Part shown: in pieces, positions 1 to 8,501 of the stretch
How positions within the stretch are numbered: the first letter of the stretch is position 1
Layout: every line of letters begins with the position of its first letter
Source: CAVOAK01 sp963664465
GTDB taxonomy: Bacteria; Pseudomonadota; Alphaproteobacteria; UBA8366; CAVOAK01
Direction of reading: 5' to 3'
DNA: 64,000 bases
Assembly (NCBI GenBank): GCA_963664465.2
Contig: CAXXSU010000001.1
Coordinates: forward strand, 1-64,000
Translations under genes and position numbers: made by a program
Notes under the pieces: generated by a model
What the model saw: the letters and a program-made list of their open reading frames with translations, nothing else
Databases searched by the model: none
Told to the model about the DNA's origin: nothing

Positions 1-1
1 C

Positions 2-496
2 CTAGCAGCCTTCCCCGGCTGGTCCGCACCAGAGCCCAAGACTGGTTACATGTGGTTTAACGCCAATTTGAAAATCGGTGGTGTTGTGGAGGCTGGGCTC
101 GTCTTGCATGGTGGGTGCCTTCAGGCCTGTCCTGACTATCACGTGGTCCTACAGCTTCAGGTTGCGAGCACTTCCGGGCGACGTTGCATTCCGCTCCAGC
201 GGTTGGATTGGCGATCAATCAATGGCGGGCACCGGAACCCACGGATCGGGGAATCGGAATGGAGAGGCCGGACAGTCTCAAACACGCACTTTCATGATTT
301 CGCACTCAACTGGGACTCGGCGCGAAATGGGTTTCTCCGTGATGGCCTTCGGCTCGCGCGAGACCTTGAGGCGCCAGTACCTGCGTCATTTGGTGAAGTG
401 CTTGCATGGGCTGCCAGTCCGTTTAGAATTGACAACATGCAAATCATCGTTCCTCCGCCTTGGGAGGAACGCTTGCTCTGGGAGGTGCCGCAATGA
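2..496 (+). CDS. Hypothetical protein, 5'-partial at window edge
   Basis: The frame is open from base 2 to the stop at 494-496, so the gene probably starts left of the window; an internal ATG lies at 50. I do not recognise a named family with certainty. The visible part is hydrophilic, with a histidine-containing THFHDF stretch near the middle and a proline-rich PPPWEERL close to the C terminus; no signal peptide or membrane segment is seen. Its stop overlaps the next start as ATGA (493-496), a sign of translational coupling, and this overlap is the main reason to believe it is real. It forms a tight three-gene operon with the next two genes. Function unknown; an accessory or defence-like role is only a guess. 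Confidence 0.55.
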   Translation, partial: LAAFPGWSAPEPKTGYMWFNANLKIGGVVEAGLVLHGGCLQACPDYHVVLQLQVASTSGRRCIPLQRLDWRSINGGHRNPRIGESEWRGRTVSNTHFHDFALNWDSARNGFLRDGLRLARDLEAPVPASFGEVLAWAASPFRIDNMQIIVPPPWEERLLWEVPQ

Positions 497-1242
497 GTAT
501 GGCTAACAAACGGGAGGCAGTTGCCAAAATAGCGGATGCTGTCGCGCACGACCTCATCCAAGTGAGTCACTGGGGAGATTCGAGCTTTATCAATCTTCCC
601 ATCGCGTATTTTAGTGGTACCTTCGTGACCGTAAGGCTAGACCATGTTAGGAAGGGAATTCGGGTGAGCGACAACGGATTCGCGTTTCGCGAGCTTGAGT
701 CATTCGGTACTGAGGGGTCGTTCCAGAAGACGGCACAGCGCGTTGCCGAAGCCGACGAACTCAACGTCAACAGGCGGACTGTCTTTATAGATGTTCCAAG
801 AGAATGCGTAGTCGGCGCCATCTGCGATGTGTCTCTTGCATCATGGTCAATTGTGGACAAAATCAATGCCCGACCGATTGAACAAACAGGCCCTGAAATC
901 GAAGACCGTCTATATGACCGGCTTGCTGCGGTCTTTGGAGACACGCACGTTTCTGTCAATCAGGAAGTCGTCGGATCGTCTTCTATTAAATGGCCGATGT
1001 CTGCTGTCATCGACGCAGATGACCATAAGGCGATTTTCCAAGCCGTAAACAATCGAGCAAATTCAGTGTACCGTATCAGTGCTGCATTCCACGACCTTGG
1101 CTCGCTTCACAAGCCGCCAGTGCTAGTCTCTGTTGTAGATAACCAGGACGCGCTGGGTGCCAAACTTAGTCTGCTTGCTCAGGCGGGTCGTGTCATCGAA
1201 GGCAGCCAGTCGGATGATGTCTATCGAAAGGCTGCAGCATGA
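493..1242 (+). CDS. DUF1828-like hypothetical protein
   Basis: A protein of 249 residues. The start at ATG 493 is preferred over an upstream TTG at 460 because GGGAGGT lies six bases ahead of it and the ATG overlaps the previous stop. The first 90 residues resemble the DUF1828 pattern: a short helix, then INLPIAYFSG, a beta-rich stretch and VSDNGFAFRELESFG, where DUF1828 proteins have a conserved S/D-D-G turn. The remainder is mixed alpha/beta without motifs I can name. No signal peptide or membrane helix is visible, so it is probably cytoplasmic. Genes of this kind are common in accessory regions with small partners. The DUF1828 assignment is from pattern memory only. Confidence 0.6.
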   Translation: MSMANKREAVAKIADAVAHDLIQVSHWGDSSFINLPIAYFSGTFVTVRLDHVRKGIRVSDNGFAFRELESFGTEGSFQKTAQRVAEADELNVNRRTVFIDVPRECVVGAICDVSLASWSIVDKINARPIEQTGPEIEDRLYDRLAAVFGDTHVSVNQEVVGSSSIKWPMSAVIDADDHKAIFQAVNNRANSVYRISAAFHDLGSLHKPPVLVSVVDNQDALGAKLSLLAQAGRVIEGSQSDDVYRKAAA

Positions 1243-1433
1243 GACGGCTATCTCTGTCGCAAGCATTGTCTGAGGGGCGCTTAGAGGAGTTCATCAAGCA
1301 AGAAAAAGTGCGCGATGCTGATCCGGTGACTGAAGCTGCATACGACGCGGCCTTAGCGGCCGCTCTCAAACCGCCCCAATCAAGAGATCAAACATCGCGT
1401 TCTCCTTCGCGCGATGGTTCTGCCGAAACGTGA
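1239..1433 (+). pseudogene. Small partner gene truncated by IS1595-type element
   Basis: The ATG at 1239 overlaps the previous stop (ATGA), making it the third coupled gene of the left-edge operon. The first 43 or so residues (MRRLSLSQALSEGRLEEF and onward) look like a genuine small, charged, helical protein. From about 1366 the frame runs into the 3' end of the transposase gene on the opposite strand, so the residues after about 44 are antisense of the IS and not native. The native C terminus is therefore lost. It may have been the DNA-binding or antitoxin-like member of the operon, but nothing in the sequence proves that. Confidence 0.5.
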
Positions 1434-2350
1434 ACTCGTCCAGATAGCGGCCCATGTATTTCGCCGACACGTGAATGTGTGTTGAGGCAACGGAATACTT
1501 AAATAGCCTCCAGAAGCTTTCAACATGGTTCGTGTGGTGTACCACGTCCGTGCTGCTGTCATACCGCGCAAACTCCTTCGCGCCGTGCCTCACCTGTCCG
1601 TGCTTGTAGCCATCCGCGATCAGTAAACCGTAGGACATGAGTTCGTCGGTCGAAACGGTCGAACCCGGACCTACGTTGCGCAGCGTTGCCTCGCGCAGTG
1701 TCTTTTTCCGGACGTTAGGAATGATCTCTGTTTCGATGCGACCGCCCCGTTCCTTCATGCCAAACACGATTGTCTTGCCCGGTGCGCCGCGTCCGCGCTT
1801 GCCACCGGACCGCTTGCCTCCGACATAGGCCTCGTCCATTTCGACGTGTCCTTGCAGGATTTCGAAGCCGTCTGCTTTGGACATAAGCGTGCGGATTTGT
1901 TGGCCCATGCGCCACGCGGTCTTGTAGGTAACACCAAGCGAGCGTTGCAATTCTTTTCCGCTAACACCGTGTCGCGTCGTGACGAATAGAAAGATGGCGT
2001 AGAACCAAAGCTGCATCGACGTGCGGCTATCCTCGAAGATCGTACCGGCGCAGGGATAGACGTGATGGCCGCAGCGCGAGCATGAATAGGCCTTGCGGTT
2101 GGCCAGACGATGAAAAGTTGCATCTTGTCCGCACTTGGCGCACACATGACGCAGCCCGTAGCGGACGTTCATGACATGTGTTATGCACGCATTGTCATCC
2201 GGGAACCGGTTGAAGAAGTCGCGCACCGAGAATTTGGGGGATCGACTTGGGTTACGCTCTGCTTTTGCGCGGGGTTTGCGGATACGAATAGCCATCGGTC
2301 ATCTCCTTCAATGACCTAAATATAGGAACTCGTCATACCTGTGTCAAGGG
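1360..2350 (-). mobile_element. IS1595-family insertion sequence (boundaries approximate)
   Basis: The element carries one transposase gene on the minus strand. I could not find matching terminal inverted repeats or an 8-bp target duplication, so the ends are estimates: the left end is close to the transposase stop at 1366 and the right end is near 2340-2350. The small gene on the left and the channel gene on the right are each cut at the element, which suggests an adjacent deletion rather than a simple insertion. Confidence 0.6.
1366..2295 (-). CDS. IS1595-family (ISXO2-like) transposase
   Basis: 309 residues. An N-terminal zinc-ribbon is seen as CAKCGQ (residues about 53-58) and CSRCGHH (about 73-79), the helix-turn-helix bridge follows, and the ISXO2-like DDE catalytic domain starts at VEMDEAYVGGKRSGGKRGRG. 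The second catalytic Asp is likely in STDELMSYG, and the family's late Asn/Glu region is seen as HHTNHVESFWRLFK. Length is normal for the family and no frameshift is visible. AAGGAG lies nine bases ahead of the ATG at 2295. It shares little sequence with the second IS1595-type element near 36 kb, so these are two different elements of one family. Confidence 0.9.
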   Translation of the reverse strand: MAIRIRKPRAKAERNPSRSPKFSVRDFFNRFPDDNACITHVMNVRYGLRHVCAKCGQDATFHRLANRKAYSCSRCGHHVYPCAGTIFEDSRTSMQLWFYAIFLFVTTRHGVSGKELQRSLGVTYKTAWRMGQQIRTLMSKADGFEILQGHVEMDEAYVGGKRSGGKRGRGAPGKTIVFGMKERGGRIETEIIPNVRKKTLREATLRNVGPGSTVSTDELMSYGLLIADGYKHGQVRHGAKEFARYDSSTDVVHHTNHVESFWRLFKYSVASTHIHVSAKYMGRYLDEFTFRQNHRAKENAMFDLLIGAV

Positions 2351-2899
2351 GATAAACCCGAACTCTTGGGCGGTGTCGTCATGTTGACGGGGATTGCCCT
2401 GTTCGTTCTATGGACAGGAATATTCGCCTCCAGTTTTGCCGCAGAGCTCCGCAAGCGCGACTTCGTTGTGAGCTGGAACATGGTGGCGCAGGTTCCTGCA
2501 TTCGCCTCTCTCGACGCGACGGCGATCGCTGAGATTGCGCGGTTGCTGGATGCGGTCGTCGTGCCGGAGCGCTATACCATTGTGCGGCGGGGCGAAAAGG
2601 CCGATTGCATGTATTTCATCGCCTCCAGCGAAATTGAAGTGGAACTGCACCCTGAGCCGCTTGTCCTTGGACAGGGGCACTTCTTCGGTGAAGTCGGACT
2701 CCTGCTCTCGACCGTGCGCAATGCGACCATAATCGCATTGACCGAATGCCGGCTCCTTATGCTTAACAGCGAAGACTTCAAAACCGTGCTTGAACGCTTT
2801 CCCGATGTTCGGGATACGATCTCCAAAGTCGCGCAGGACAGGCTTTCCTGGCAGGATTCAGGGGATGACGTTAACGCCCTGCGGTCCACTTCGGGCTAG
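2351..2899 (+). pseudogene. C-terminal piece of cyclic-nucleotide-gated ion channel
   Basis: The frame is open from the IS boundary and the first usable start (TTG 2366) falls inside a hydrophobic helix. The piece begins with a transmembrane segment (GGVVMLTGIALFVLWTGIFA), like the last pore helix of bacterial MloK1-type channels. A C-linker (RKRDFVVSWNMV) and a cyclic-nucleotide-binding domain follow, with FFGEVGLL near residue 112 as the phosphate-binding-cassette signature. The voltage-sensor and pore helices expected upstream are absent: the gene is cut by the IS1595-type element. What remains encodes about 180 residues, probably without channel function. Confidence 0.75.
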
Positions 2900-2948
2900 C
2901 GGCTTTCCCTTCGCAGATATTCTGGCAATCTTGAGGCCTGTTGCGGAT

Positions 2949-4163
2949 TCAAGCCAGTGTCGCTGCTAAATTCTCGTCCAACTTATCGAGAAACTGGCCG
3001 GTCGTAAGCCAGGGCTGCTCATCGCCGATCAGGATTGCGAGATCCTTGGTCATAAAGCCGCGCTCGACGGTATCGACACAGACTTCTTCTAGCTGTTTGG
3101 CGAAAGCTTCCACATCCGGCGTCGCATCAAACTCGCCTCGATATTGAAGCGCACGGGTCCACGCGAAGATCGAGGCAATTGGATTGGTCGACGTTTCTTT
3201 GCCTTCTTGGTATTGGCGGAAATGGCGCGTTACCGTGCCGTGTGCCGCCTCTGCCTCGATCGAGCTGCCATCCGGCGTCATCAACACCGACGTCATAAGA
3301 CCCAAGCTGCCAAATCCTTGGGCAACCGTATCGGACTGTACGTCGCCATCGTAGTTCTTGCAGGCCCAGACAAATCCGCCGGACCATTTAAGGGCGCAGG
3401 CGACCATGTCATCGATCAGGCGATGTTCGTATGTGATCCCGCGCTCCTTGAACTGGTCTTTGTAATCGGCATCGAACACTTCCTGGAATAGATCCATGAA
3501 GCGGCCATCGTAGATTTTGAGGATTGTGTTCTTGGTGGAGAGGTAGACCGGCCAGCCAAGACCGAGGCCGTATTTGAAGCAGGCGTGCGCAAACCCGCGA
3601 ATTGACTCATCCAGGTTGTACATCGCCAAAGCCGTACCGGACCCCGGAAAATCAAAGACCTCCCGTGAGATTGGCGCGCTGCCGTCCTCTGGTTCGAAGG
3701 TGATCGTAAGTTTGCCCTTTCCAGGCACCAGAAAGTCGGTGGCACGGTACTGGTCGCCAAAAGCGTGCCTGCCGATAATGATCGGCTGGGTCCAGCCCGG
3801 AACAAGCCGTGGCACGTTCTTGCAAATGATCGGCTGGCGAAACACGGTGCCCCCCAGAATGTTGCGGATCGTTCCGTTTGGAGATCGCCACATCTGTTTC
3901 AAATCGAATTCGCGGACCCGGGCTTCATCGGGGGTAATGGTGGCGCATTTGACGCCGACACCGTGTTTTTTGATCGCGTTGGCCGCGTCAATTGTGATCT
4001 GGTCGTCGGTCGCGTCCCGGTTTTCCATACCAAGGTCGTAGTAGCGAAGATTCACGTCAAGATAGGGCAGAATCAGTTTTTCTTTGATTGCGGCCCACAT
4101 CACGCGGGTCATCTCGTCTCCGTCGAGTTCGACGATAGGATTTTTGACCTTGATCTTGCTCAT
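2949..4163 (-). CDS. icd: NADP-dependent isocitrate dehydrogenase
   Basis: 404 residues; catalyses oxidative decarboxylation of isocitrate to 2-oxoglutarate with NADP+ in the TCA cycle. The start at ATG 4163 (MSKIKVKNPIVELDGDEMTR) matches the family N terminus and has CGGAG upstream; the longer frame starting at 4196 adds 11 atypical residues. Motifs seen include the substrate-binding SPNGTIRNILGGTVFR, GDQYRATDF, KYDGRF-like KIYDGRFMD, and the C-terminal NADP site EAAHGTVTRH. This is the eukaryote/alphaproteobacteria-like homodimeric type of about 400 residues, not the E. coli type. It is a single gene with its own upstream gap, pointing away from the LOG gene; no operon partner is evident. 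Confidence 0.97.
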   Translation of the reverse strand: MSKIKVKNPIVELDGDEMTRVMWAAIKEKLILPYLDVNLRYYDLGMENRDATDDQITIDAANAIKKHGVGVKCATITPDEARVREFDLKQMWRSPNGTIRNILGGTVFRQPIICKNVPRLVPGWTQPIIIGRHAFGDQYRATDFLVPGKGKLTITFEPEDGSAPISREVFDFPGSGTALAMYNLDESIRGFAHACFKYGLGLGWPVYLSTKNTILKIYDGRFMDLFQEVFDADYKDQFKERGITYEHRLIDDMVACALKWSGGFVWACKNYDGDVQSDTVAQGFGSLGLMTSVLMTPDGSSIEAEAAHGTVTRHFRQYQEGKETSTNPIASIFAWTRALQYRGEFDATPDVEAFAKQLEEVCVDTVERGFMTKDLAILIGDEQPWLTTGQFLDKLDENLAATLA

Positions 4164-4283
4164 CCGATTGCTCCGGGCAGGCTCGTCTAGTGACACAGGT
4201 ACAATGATGACGTCCTGGAGAAGAAGTCTAGCGCGGGCGGAAGGCGTACGAAAGGCCGGTTGGGCGAGCTTATGATCGTGCGT

Positions 4284-4868
4284 TCATAGCCACTTCGCAT
4301 CGACGCTTATGGTGGCGGCAGGCATCGTTGCTAACGTCGGCAGGACGTCGTCGACATTATTGACCGTGTGGAGCAACGCGCGATGTTCCGGCTGTGCGTA
4401 ACCCTCGCTAACGATGTTGTCTAGCAAACGGTCGAGCGAAGCCCAGTATCCGTCGACATCAACAATGACAATTGGCTTGTCGTGAAGTCCTAACTGTTTC
4501 CAGGTCATGATTTCGAACATCTCGTCCAAGGTGCCGAGTCCGCCAGGCAGAATCACGAAGCCGTCGGACAGTTCGGCCATTCGTTGTTTTCGGCTATGCA
4601 TGCTGTCGGTGACGATCAATTCCGTGCAGTTGCGACGTCCGATTTCGAGCTGGTCCAGAAACTTTGGAATAACACCGATGACCTCGCCGCCGCCGGCACC
4701 GACCGCGTCAGCCAGCATTCCCATAACGCCGACACTGCCGCCGCCATAGATCAGGCGGACTCCTGCGTCGGCGAGAATGCCGCCCAGTCGCTTCGCAGCC
4801 CTATGATGCGACTCGTGCCCATGGCTGGACGATCCGCAATAGACGCAGAGGGAAGTAATTGCAGTCAT
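4284..4868 (-). CDS. LOG-family nucleotide 5'-monophosphate phosphoribohydrolase
   Basis: 194 residues, TIGR00730 type Rossmann-fold protein. The family (plant LOG, bacterial YgdH/PpnN-related short forms) removes ribose-5-phosphate from purine or cytokinin nucleotides. Clear signatures are CVYCGSS near the start, the nucleotide-binding YGGGSVGVMG (about residues 40-49) and the catalytic PGGLGTLDE (about 107-115). Older annotations call these lysine decarboxylases, which is not supported. Cytoplasmic. It precedes icd in the same direction with an 85-120 bp gap, so independent or loosely coupled transcription is likely. Confidence 0.9.
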   Translation of the reverse strand: MTAITSLCVYCGSSSHGHESHHRAAKRLGGILADAGVRLIYGGGSVGVMGMLADAVGAGGGEVIGVIPKFLDQLEIGRRNCTELIVTDSMHSRKQRMAELSDGFVILPGGLGTLDEMFEIMTWKQLGLHDKPIVIVDVDGYWASLDRLLDNIVSEGYAQPEHRALLHTVNNVDDVLPTLATMPAATISVDAKWL

Positions 4869-5150
4869 GAATTCCGTCCTATTAAGCTTCTTCTTGGTCT
4901 TGAGTTAGCCTAGTGGCATGTCATCATGAAATTGGGGCGGCCGCAGCTACATAACAATAGACTGGGGAATGGTCACGCAACCGTAAATATTCGTCGTCCT
5001 GCATCGGGAATAGATAGCGCCATGTACTTTCGGGGGGTAACGATTTGCAGACGGAATAAACCATGCCGGCAAGCTGTTAATGATGATGTTTGCAAACTTG
5101 TCCGCCAGCATTTGGGTGCCTGCGTGGCGCCATATATCGAAAGGATTGTG

Positions 5151-5639
5151 ATGGAGAACGTCGTTCGAGGCTTGTTTTTCGCAGCAATGGCGAGTTTTGC
5201 GGTTGCGGCATTCGCTTCTGGAAATCCGGTCTTTGCCCAAGATGCCAAGGCTGCCATCGAGCAACGGCAGATGACTATGAAGGGGTTTGACAAGAAATTG
5301 CTGGCGATTATTGCGTTTGTGAAACGGGGCGAAGGCAGCGCGGAGGACATCGCAAAGCGTGCTGCTGAAATCAGCGCCGCGGCGGAGATGCTGCCGGGCA
5401 TGTTTCCCGCCAAGTCCGGTCGCGATATGGTCACCGATCCCAAGACGGCGGCGCTGGCGATGATCTGGAACGACAGAATCAAGTTTGAAAGTATCGCTGT
5501 TGAGCTCGTTGCAGAGGCCGCCAAGCTTGAGAAGATCTCGATGACCGGCGACAAGGCGGCGATATGGGCACAGATAGGTATTTTGGGCAGAAATACATGT
5601 GGTGCCTGCCACGACTCCTTTCGCGCCGAGTTGGACTAG
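5151..5639 (+). CDS. Class II cytochrome c (cytochrome c'/c-556 family)
   Basis: 162 residues with a cleavable signal peptide (MENVVRGLFFAAMASFAVAA..., cleavage probably after VFAQ or VFA), placing it in the periplasm. The mature part is helical and ends with a heme-binding CGACH at about residues 150-154, the C-terminal position typical of class II cytochromes c of the four-helix type. The start at 5151 is chosen because AAAGGA precedes it by five bases and because it begins the signal peptide; the frame is open further upstream without signal. It is followed with zero spacing by a diheme cytochrome c gene, so the two very likely form one electron-transfer operon. Confidence 0.88.
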   Translation: MENVVRGLFFAAMASFAVAAFASGNPVFAQDAKAAIEQRQMTMKGFDKKLLAIIAFVKRGEGSAEDIAKRAAEISAAAEMLPGMFPAKSGRDMVTDPKTAALAMIWNDRIKFESIAVELVAEAAKLEKISMTGDKAAIWAQIGILGRNTCGACHDSFRAELD

Positions 5640-6527
5640 TTGCGCAGGGCGGCTTACAGTTTTTCCATCATAACGGCTGTGTTGGGCTCCCTGGGTGGAG
5701 GTCCAGCACATGCCGCGAGTGTTGAGAGCGTTACCCGCGGCGAGTACGTATTCAATGCGGCAGGCTGTGCCGGCTGTCACACCGACGTTAAGACAAAAGG
5801 GCCACCCCTGGCTGGTGGCCGCGTGCTCGCGACGCCGTTTGGGAGCTTTTACAGTCCCAACATTACGCCCAATCAAATCCATGGCATCGGTTCCTGGTCG
5901 CAGGAAGATTTCATAGCCGCGTTGCGGCAGGGAATAGCGCCCGACGGGACGCCCTATTATCCGTCCTTTCCCTACACGTCCTTCACCGGAATGAGCGGGT
6001 CGGACATCGTTGATCTTTGGACCTATGTCTCAACACGACCGGCGGTCCCGCGCACCGATGAGCGGCACAAGCTCCAGTTTCCATTCAATCTGCGAATTCT
6101 CATGTGGGGCTGGCGCGCATTGTTCTTCAGGGAAGGCCCTATCGAGGCCGATCCAAATCGCTCGGAGGAATGGAACCGCGGCAGCTATCTCGTACGTGCG
6201 CTAAGCCATTGTGGCGAATGCCACACGCCCAGAAATGCATTCGGGGCGGTGGATCATGGTCGTGAACTCGGAGGGAATCCGGAAGGACCGAACGGTAAAT
6301 CCGTACCTAACATCACGCCCGATGACGCGACTGGAATCGGCTCTTGGAGTGACGAAGAAATTGTCGACTTTCTTTCGATCGGTATGACGCCGGAGGGTGA
6401 CTTTGCCGGCGGAGCGATGACCGAGGTGATTGATCAATCGACCAGTAAACTAAACGATGCGGACCGACGCGCTATCGCTGTTTACATCAAGGCGCTACCC
6501 CCGGTGCGAAACCAGCCGAAGAAGTAG
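5640..6527 (+). CDS. Diheme cytochrome c (dehydrogenase-subunit type)
   Basis: 295 residues with a signal peptide ending near GPAHA. Two CxxCH sites are present: CAGCH (about residue 43) and CGECH (about 191). Each is followed by the GPPLAGGR / PNITPD-type sequences of the cytochrome subunits of membrane alcohol, aldehyde and gluconate dehydrogenases; these subunits usually carry three hemes, but only two are seen here. The start is a TTG directly after the TAG of the previous gene, with no strong ribosome site, so coupled translation is likely. Probable role: periplasmic electron acceptor working with the cytochrome c' gene. No dehydrogenase catalytic subunit lies nearby, so the donor is unknown. 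Confidence 0.88.
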   Translation: MRRAAYSFSIITAVLGSLGGGPAHAASVESVTRGEYVFNAAGCAGCHTDVKTKGPPLAGGRVLATPFGSFYSPNITPNQIHGIGSWSQEDFIAALRQGIAPDGTPYYPSFPYTSFTGMSGSDIVDLWTYVSTRPAVPRTDERHKLQFPFNLRILMWGWRALFFREGPIEADPNRSEEWNRGSYLVRALSHCGECHTPRNAFGAVDHGRELGGNPEGPNGKSVPNITPDDATGIGSWSDEEIVDFLSIGMTPEGDFAGGAMTEVIDQSTSKLNDADRRAIAVYIKALPPVRNQPKK

Positions 6528-6612
6528 TTGTCCATCGAGTACGCGGCGTTGCTTCAGCCGCAGGGGCGTATTACGTTGGGCGCATACGCCGGCGTGTCGC
6601 TCGCGAGGCAGC

Positions 6613-7656
6613 GTGAATCGTTCATTTTTGATTGGTGGAATAGGTGTGGTGGTGATTGTCGTTGCCATCGCTTTGAACTATTCCGCCAACCGTTCAGCCG
6701 ACGAGATCATTCAAAACGGTGGACAAACCTCGGGTGAGGGGTTGGTTTCGGCCGAAACAGATGAAGCAAAACTACCGCCTGGCGAAGCGCCGCTAAGCGA
6801 AATTGAAAAGAAAATAGTCCCGCCGCAATTCGATGTCGTTCGCGTTAATCCGCGAGGTGATGCAGTCATCGCGGGCCGCGCCGAGCCAGGCGCCAAGGTC
6901 ACAGTGCTCGATGGCGGAATACCTATTGGTATGGTAACGGCGGATGAGCGGGGCGAGTGGGTGTTGGTGCCAAAAGAACCGCTGCCGACGGGGAATCGCG
7001 AGCTCACCGTCATTCAGCAAGTCGGCGACGGCGAACCGATGGTATCAGAATCGATTATCGTTCTTGTCGTCCCTGAACATGGCAAGGATATCGCTGGTCG
7101 GCCAGTCCAGGAAGAGTCGCAGCCGTTGGCGCTACAGGTGCCCCGCACGGGAACCGGTTCGAGCCGACTACTGCAGGCGCCCTCGACGGGCGATCTCAAT
7201 GCACCTCCGGCGGCAGGCGTTTCCGTCGACGTCATCGATTATGACGAAAATGGCAATGTCAGGCTGGCGGGACGTGGCGCCAAAAACTCCGAAGTGCTCG
7301 TCTATCTGGATGATAAATTGCTTGGGCGTGCCGGCGTTGACGCAGAAGGGCGGTGGCGGCTTGATCCGGAGCGGCTGGTTGAGCCGGGTCTTTATACGCT
7401 TCGTATCGACCAGCGCACGGATGGCAAGGTCGTTGCTCGGGTAGAACTACCATTTTCCCGTTCGGATCCAATTGCCAATGTCCCAGACGAGACGCTGGTT
7501 ATCGTCCAGCCCGGCAATAGCCTGTGGCGAATCGCAAGATGGACGCTCGGGAGCGGCATCGCATACACCACCATTTATGAAGCCAACAGCGATCAGATTC
7601 GCGATCCAGATTTGATCTATCCGGGTCAGGTCTTCATGGTTCCTTCCACCAATTAG
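6613..7656 (+). CDS. LysM-domain envelope protein with Ig-like repeats
   Basis: 347 residues. A GTG start at 6613 with GAGG five bases ahead begins an N-terminal membrane anchor (MNRSFLIGGIGVVVIVVAIAL); the longer open frame overlaps the upstream cytochrome gene and is not used. Two beta-rich repeats follow, around residues 75-150 and 205-285, each with a G.A.PGA.V.V-type pattern typical of bacterial Ig-like/carboxypeptidase-regulatory folds. The C-terminal about 50 residues form a LysM motif (PGNSLWRIARWTLGSG ... YPGQVFMVP) that binds peptidoglycan. It fits the alphaproteobacterial LysM protein family anchored in the inner membrane with a periplasmic domain. Function beyond wall binding is unknown. 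Confidence 0.85.
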   Translation: MNRSFLIGGIGVVVIVVAIALNYSANRSADEIIQNGGQTSGEGLVSAETDEAKLPPGEAPLSEIEKKIVPPQFDVVRVNPRGDAVIAGRAEPGAKVTVLDGGIPIGMVTADERGEWVLVPKEPLPTGNRELTVIQQVGDGEPMVSESIIVLVVPEHGKDIAGRPVQEESQPLALQVPRTGTGSSRLLQAPSTGDLNAPPAAGVSVDVIDYDENGNVRLAGRGAKNSEVLVYLDDKLLGRAGVDAEGRWRLDPERLVEPGLYTLRIDQRTDGKVVARVELPFSRSDPIANVPDETLVIVQPGNSLWRIARWTLGSGIAYTTIYEANSDQIRDPDLIYPGQVFMVPSTN

Positions 7657-7799
7657 AGCCGCATTCGACTTCGGCACAATGCTTCGATCCTTGTCTCAGC
7701 AGCGGTTATCATTCGTCGGCCCTTAACCTCAAGCGTTGTGACCGTTATTATTGTGAATCCGGCCGGAAACCAGGCCGGCCTGCAGACTATAATGACTCG

Positions 7800-8501
7800 T
7801 TGAACATGCCGAACACGCTGAAGCGCATACTAGTTCCGATCCATCGCGAAGGCCGAATATTTGTCGCTGCCTTCGCGCTCATATCACTGCTCGCGTGGTT
7901 GGTCTGGCCGGTGCTCGGCCTGTTCGGCGCCGGACTTACGGTTTGGTGCGTCTACTTCTTTCGCGATCCGGTTCGTGTGACGCCGACGCGATCAGGATTG
8001 ATCGTCAGTCCCGCCGATGGCGTTGTCGAGATGATAACGTTGGCGAAACCGCCGCAAGAGCTTGAGATGGGCGACGGCCAGCTCACCCGCGTGAGTATCT
8101 TCATGAATGTGTTCGATGTGCATGTGAACCGAATTCCGACAGACGGCGTCATCACCAAGCTCTCCTACCGGCCAGGGAAATTTATCAACGCCTCTCTCGA
8201 CAAGGCAAGCGAAGACAACGAACGCCAATCGGTGAGACTGTCGACCGCGGATGGGTCCGACCTTGCATTTGTACAAATTGCTGGATTGGTGGCGCGCCGC
8301 ATCCTCTGCGAGTTAACGACGGAGCAAAGCGTGAAAGCCGGTGAGCGTTTCGGCATGATACGGTTTGGAAGTCGGGTCGACCTCTTCCTACCGGACGGTG
8401 TTGCGCCCTTCGTGTGTGTTGGACATCGCATGGTAGCTGGCGAGACAATCGTTGCTGACCTTAAATCCAAGGAAGCGGCGAGAACTGGTGACATTCGATG
8501 A
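7800..8501 (+). CDS. psd: Phosphatidylserine decarboxylase proenzyme
   Basis: About 233 residues from TTG 7800 (231 from ATG 7806, equally possible). It is the short Psd form of alphaproteobacteria that makes phosphatidylethanolamine from phosphatidylserine at the inner membrane. Two N-terminal hydrophobic segments (about residues 20-55) anchor it. Conserved sites include SPADGVV, FMNVFDVHVNR and FGSRVDLFLP, where the Gly-Ser is the expected self-cleavage site that creates the pyruvoyl group (usually LGST in long forms). It overlaps the following pssA start by four bases (ATGA at 8498-8501), so the two consecutive pathway enzymes are co-translated. Confidence 0.94.
   Translation: MNMPNTLKRILVPIHREGRIFVAAFALISLLAWLVWPVLGLFGAGLTVWCVYFFRDPVRVTPTRSGLIVSPADGVVEMITLAKPPQELEMGDGQLTRVSIFMNVFDVHVNRIPTDGVITKLSYRPGKFINASLDKASEDNERQSVRLSTADGSDLAFVQIAGLVARRILCELTTEQSVKAGERFGMIRFGSRVDLFLPDGVAPFVCVGHRMVAGETIVADLKSKEAARTGDIR

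Noticed and set aside
1366..1433. C-terminal residues of the small third operon gene as native sequence
   Set aside because: This part is exactly antisense to the last codons of the IS1595 transposase, so it is read into the IS.
4947..5882. A 311-residue minus-strand frame over the cytochrome c' region
   Set aside because: No signal, domain or ribosome site, and it is fully antisense to two well-supported cytochrome genes.
7755..7790. The CCGGCC / GGCCGG inverted repeat as a terminator after the LysM gene
   Set aside because: No T-run follows and the repeat is short, so termination cannot be supported.
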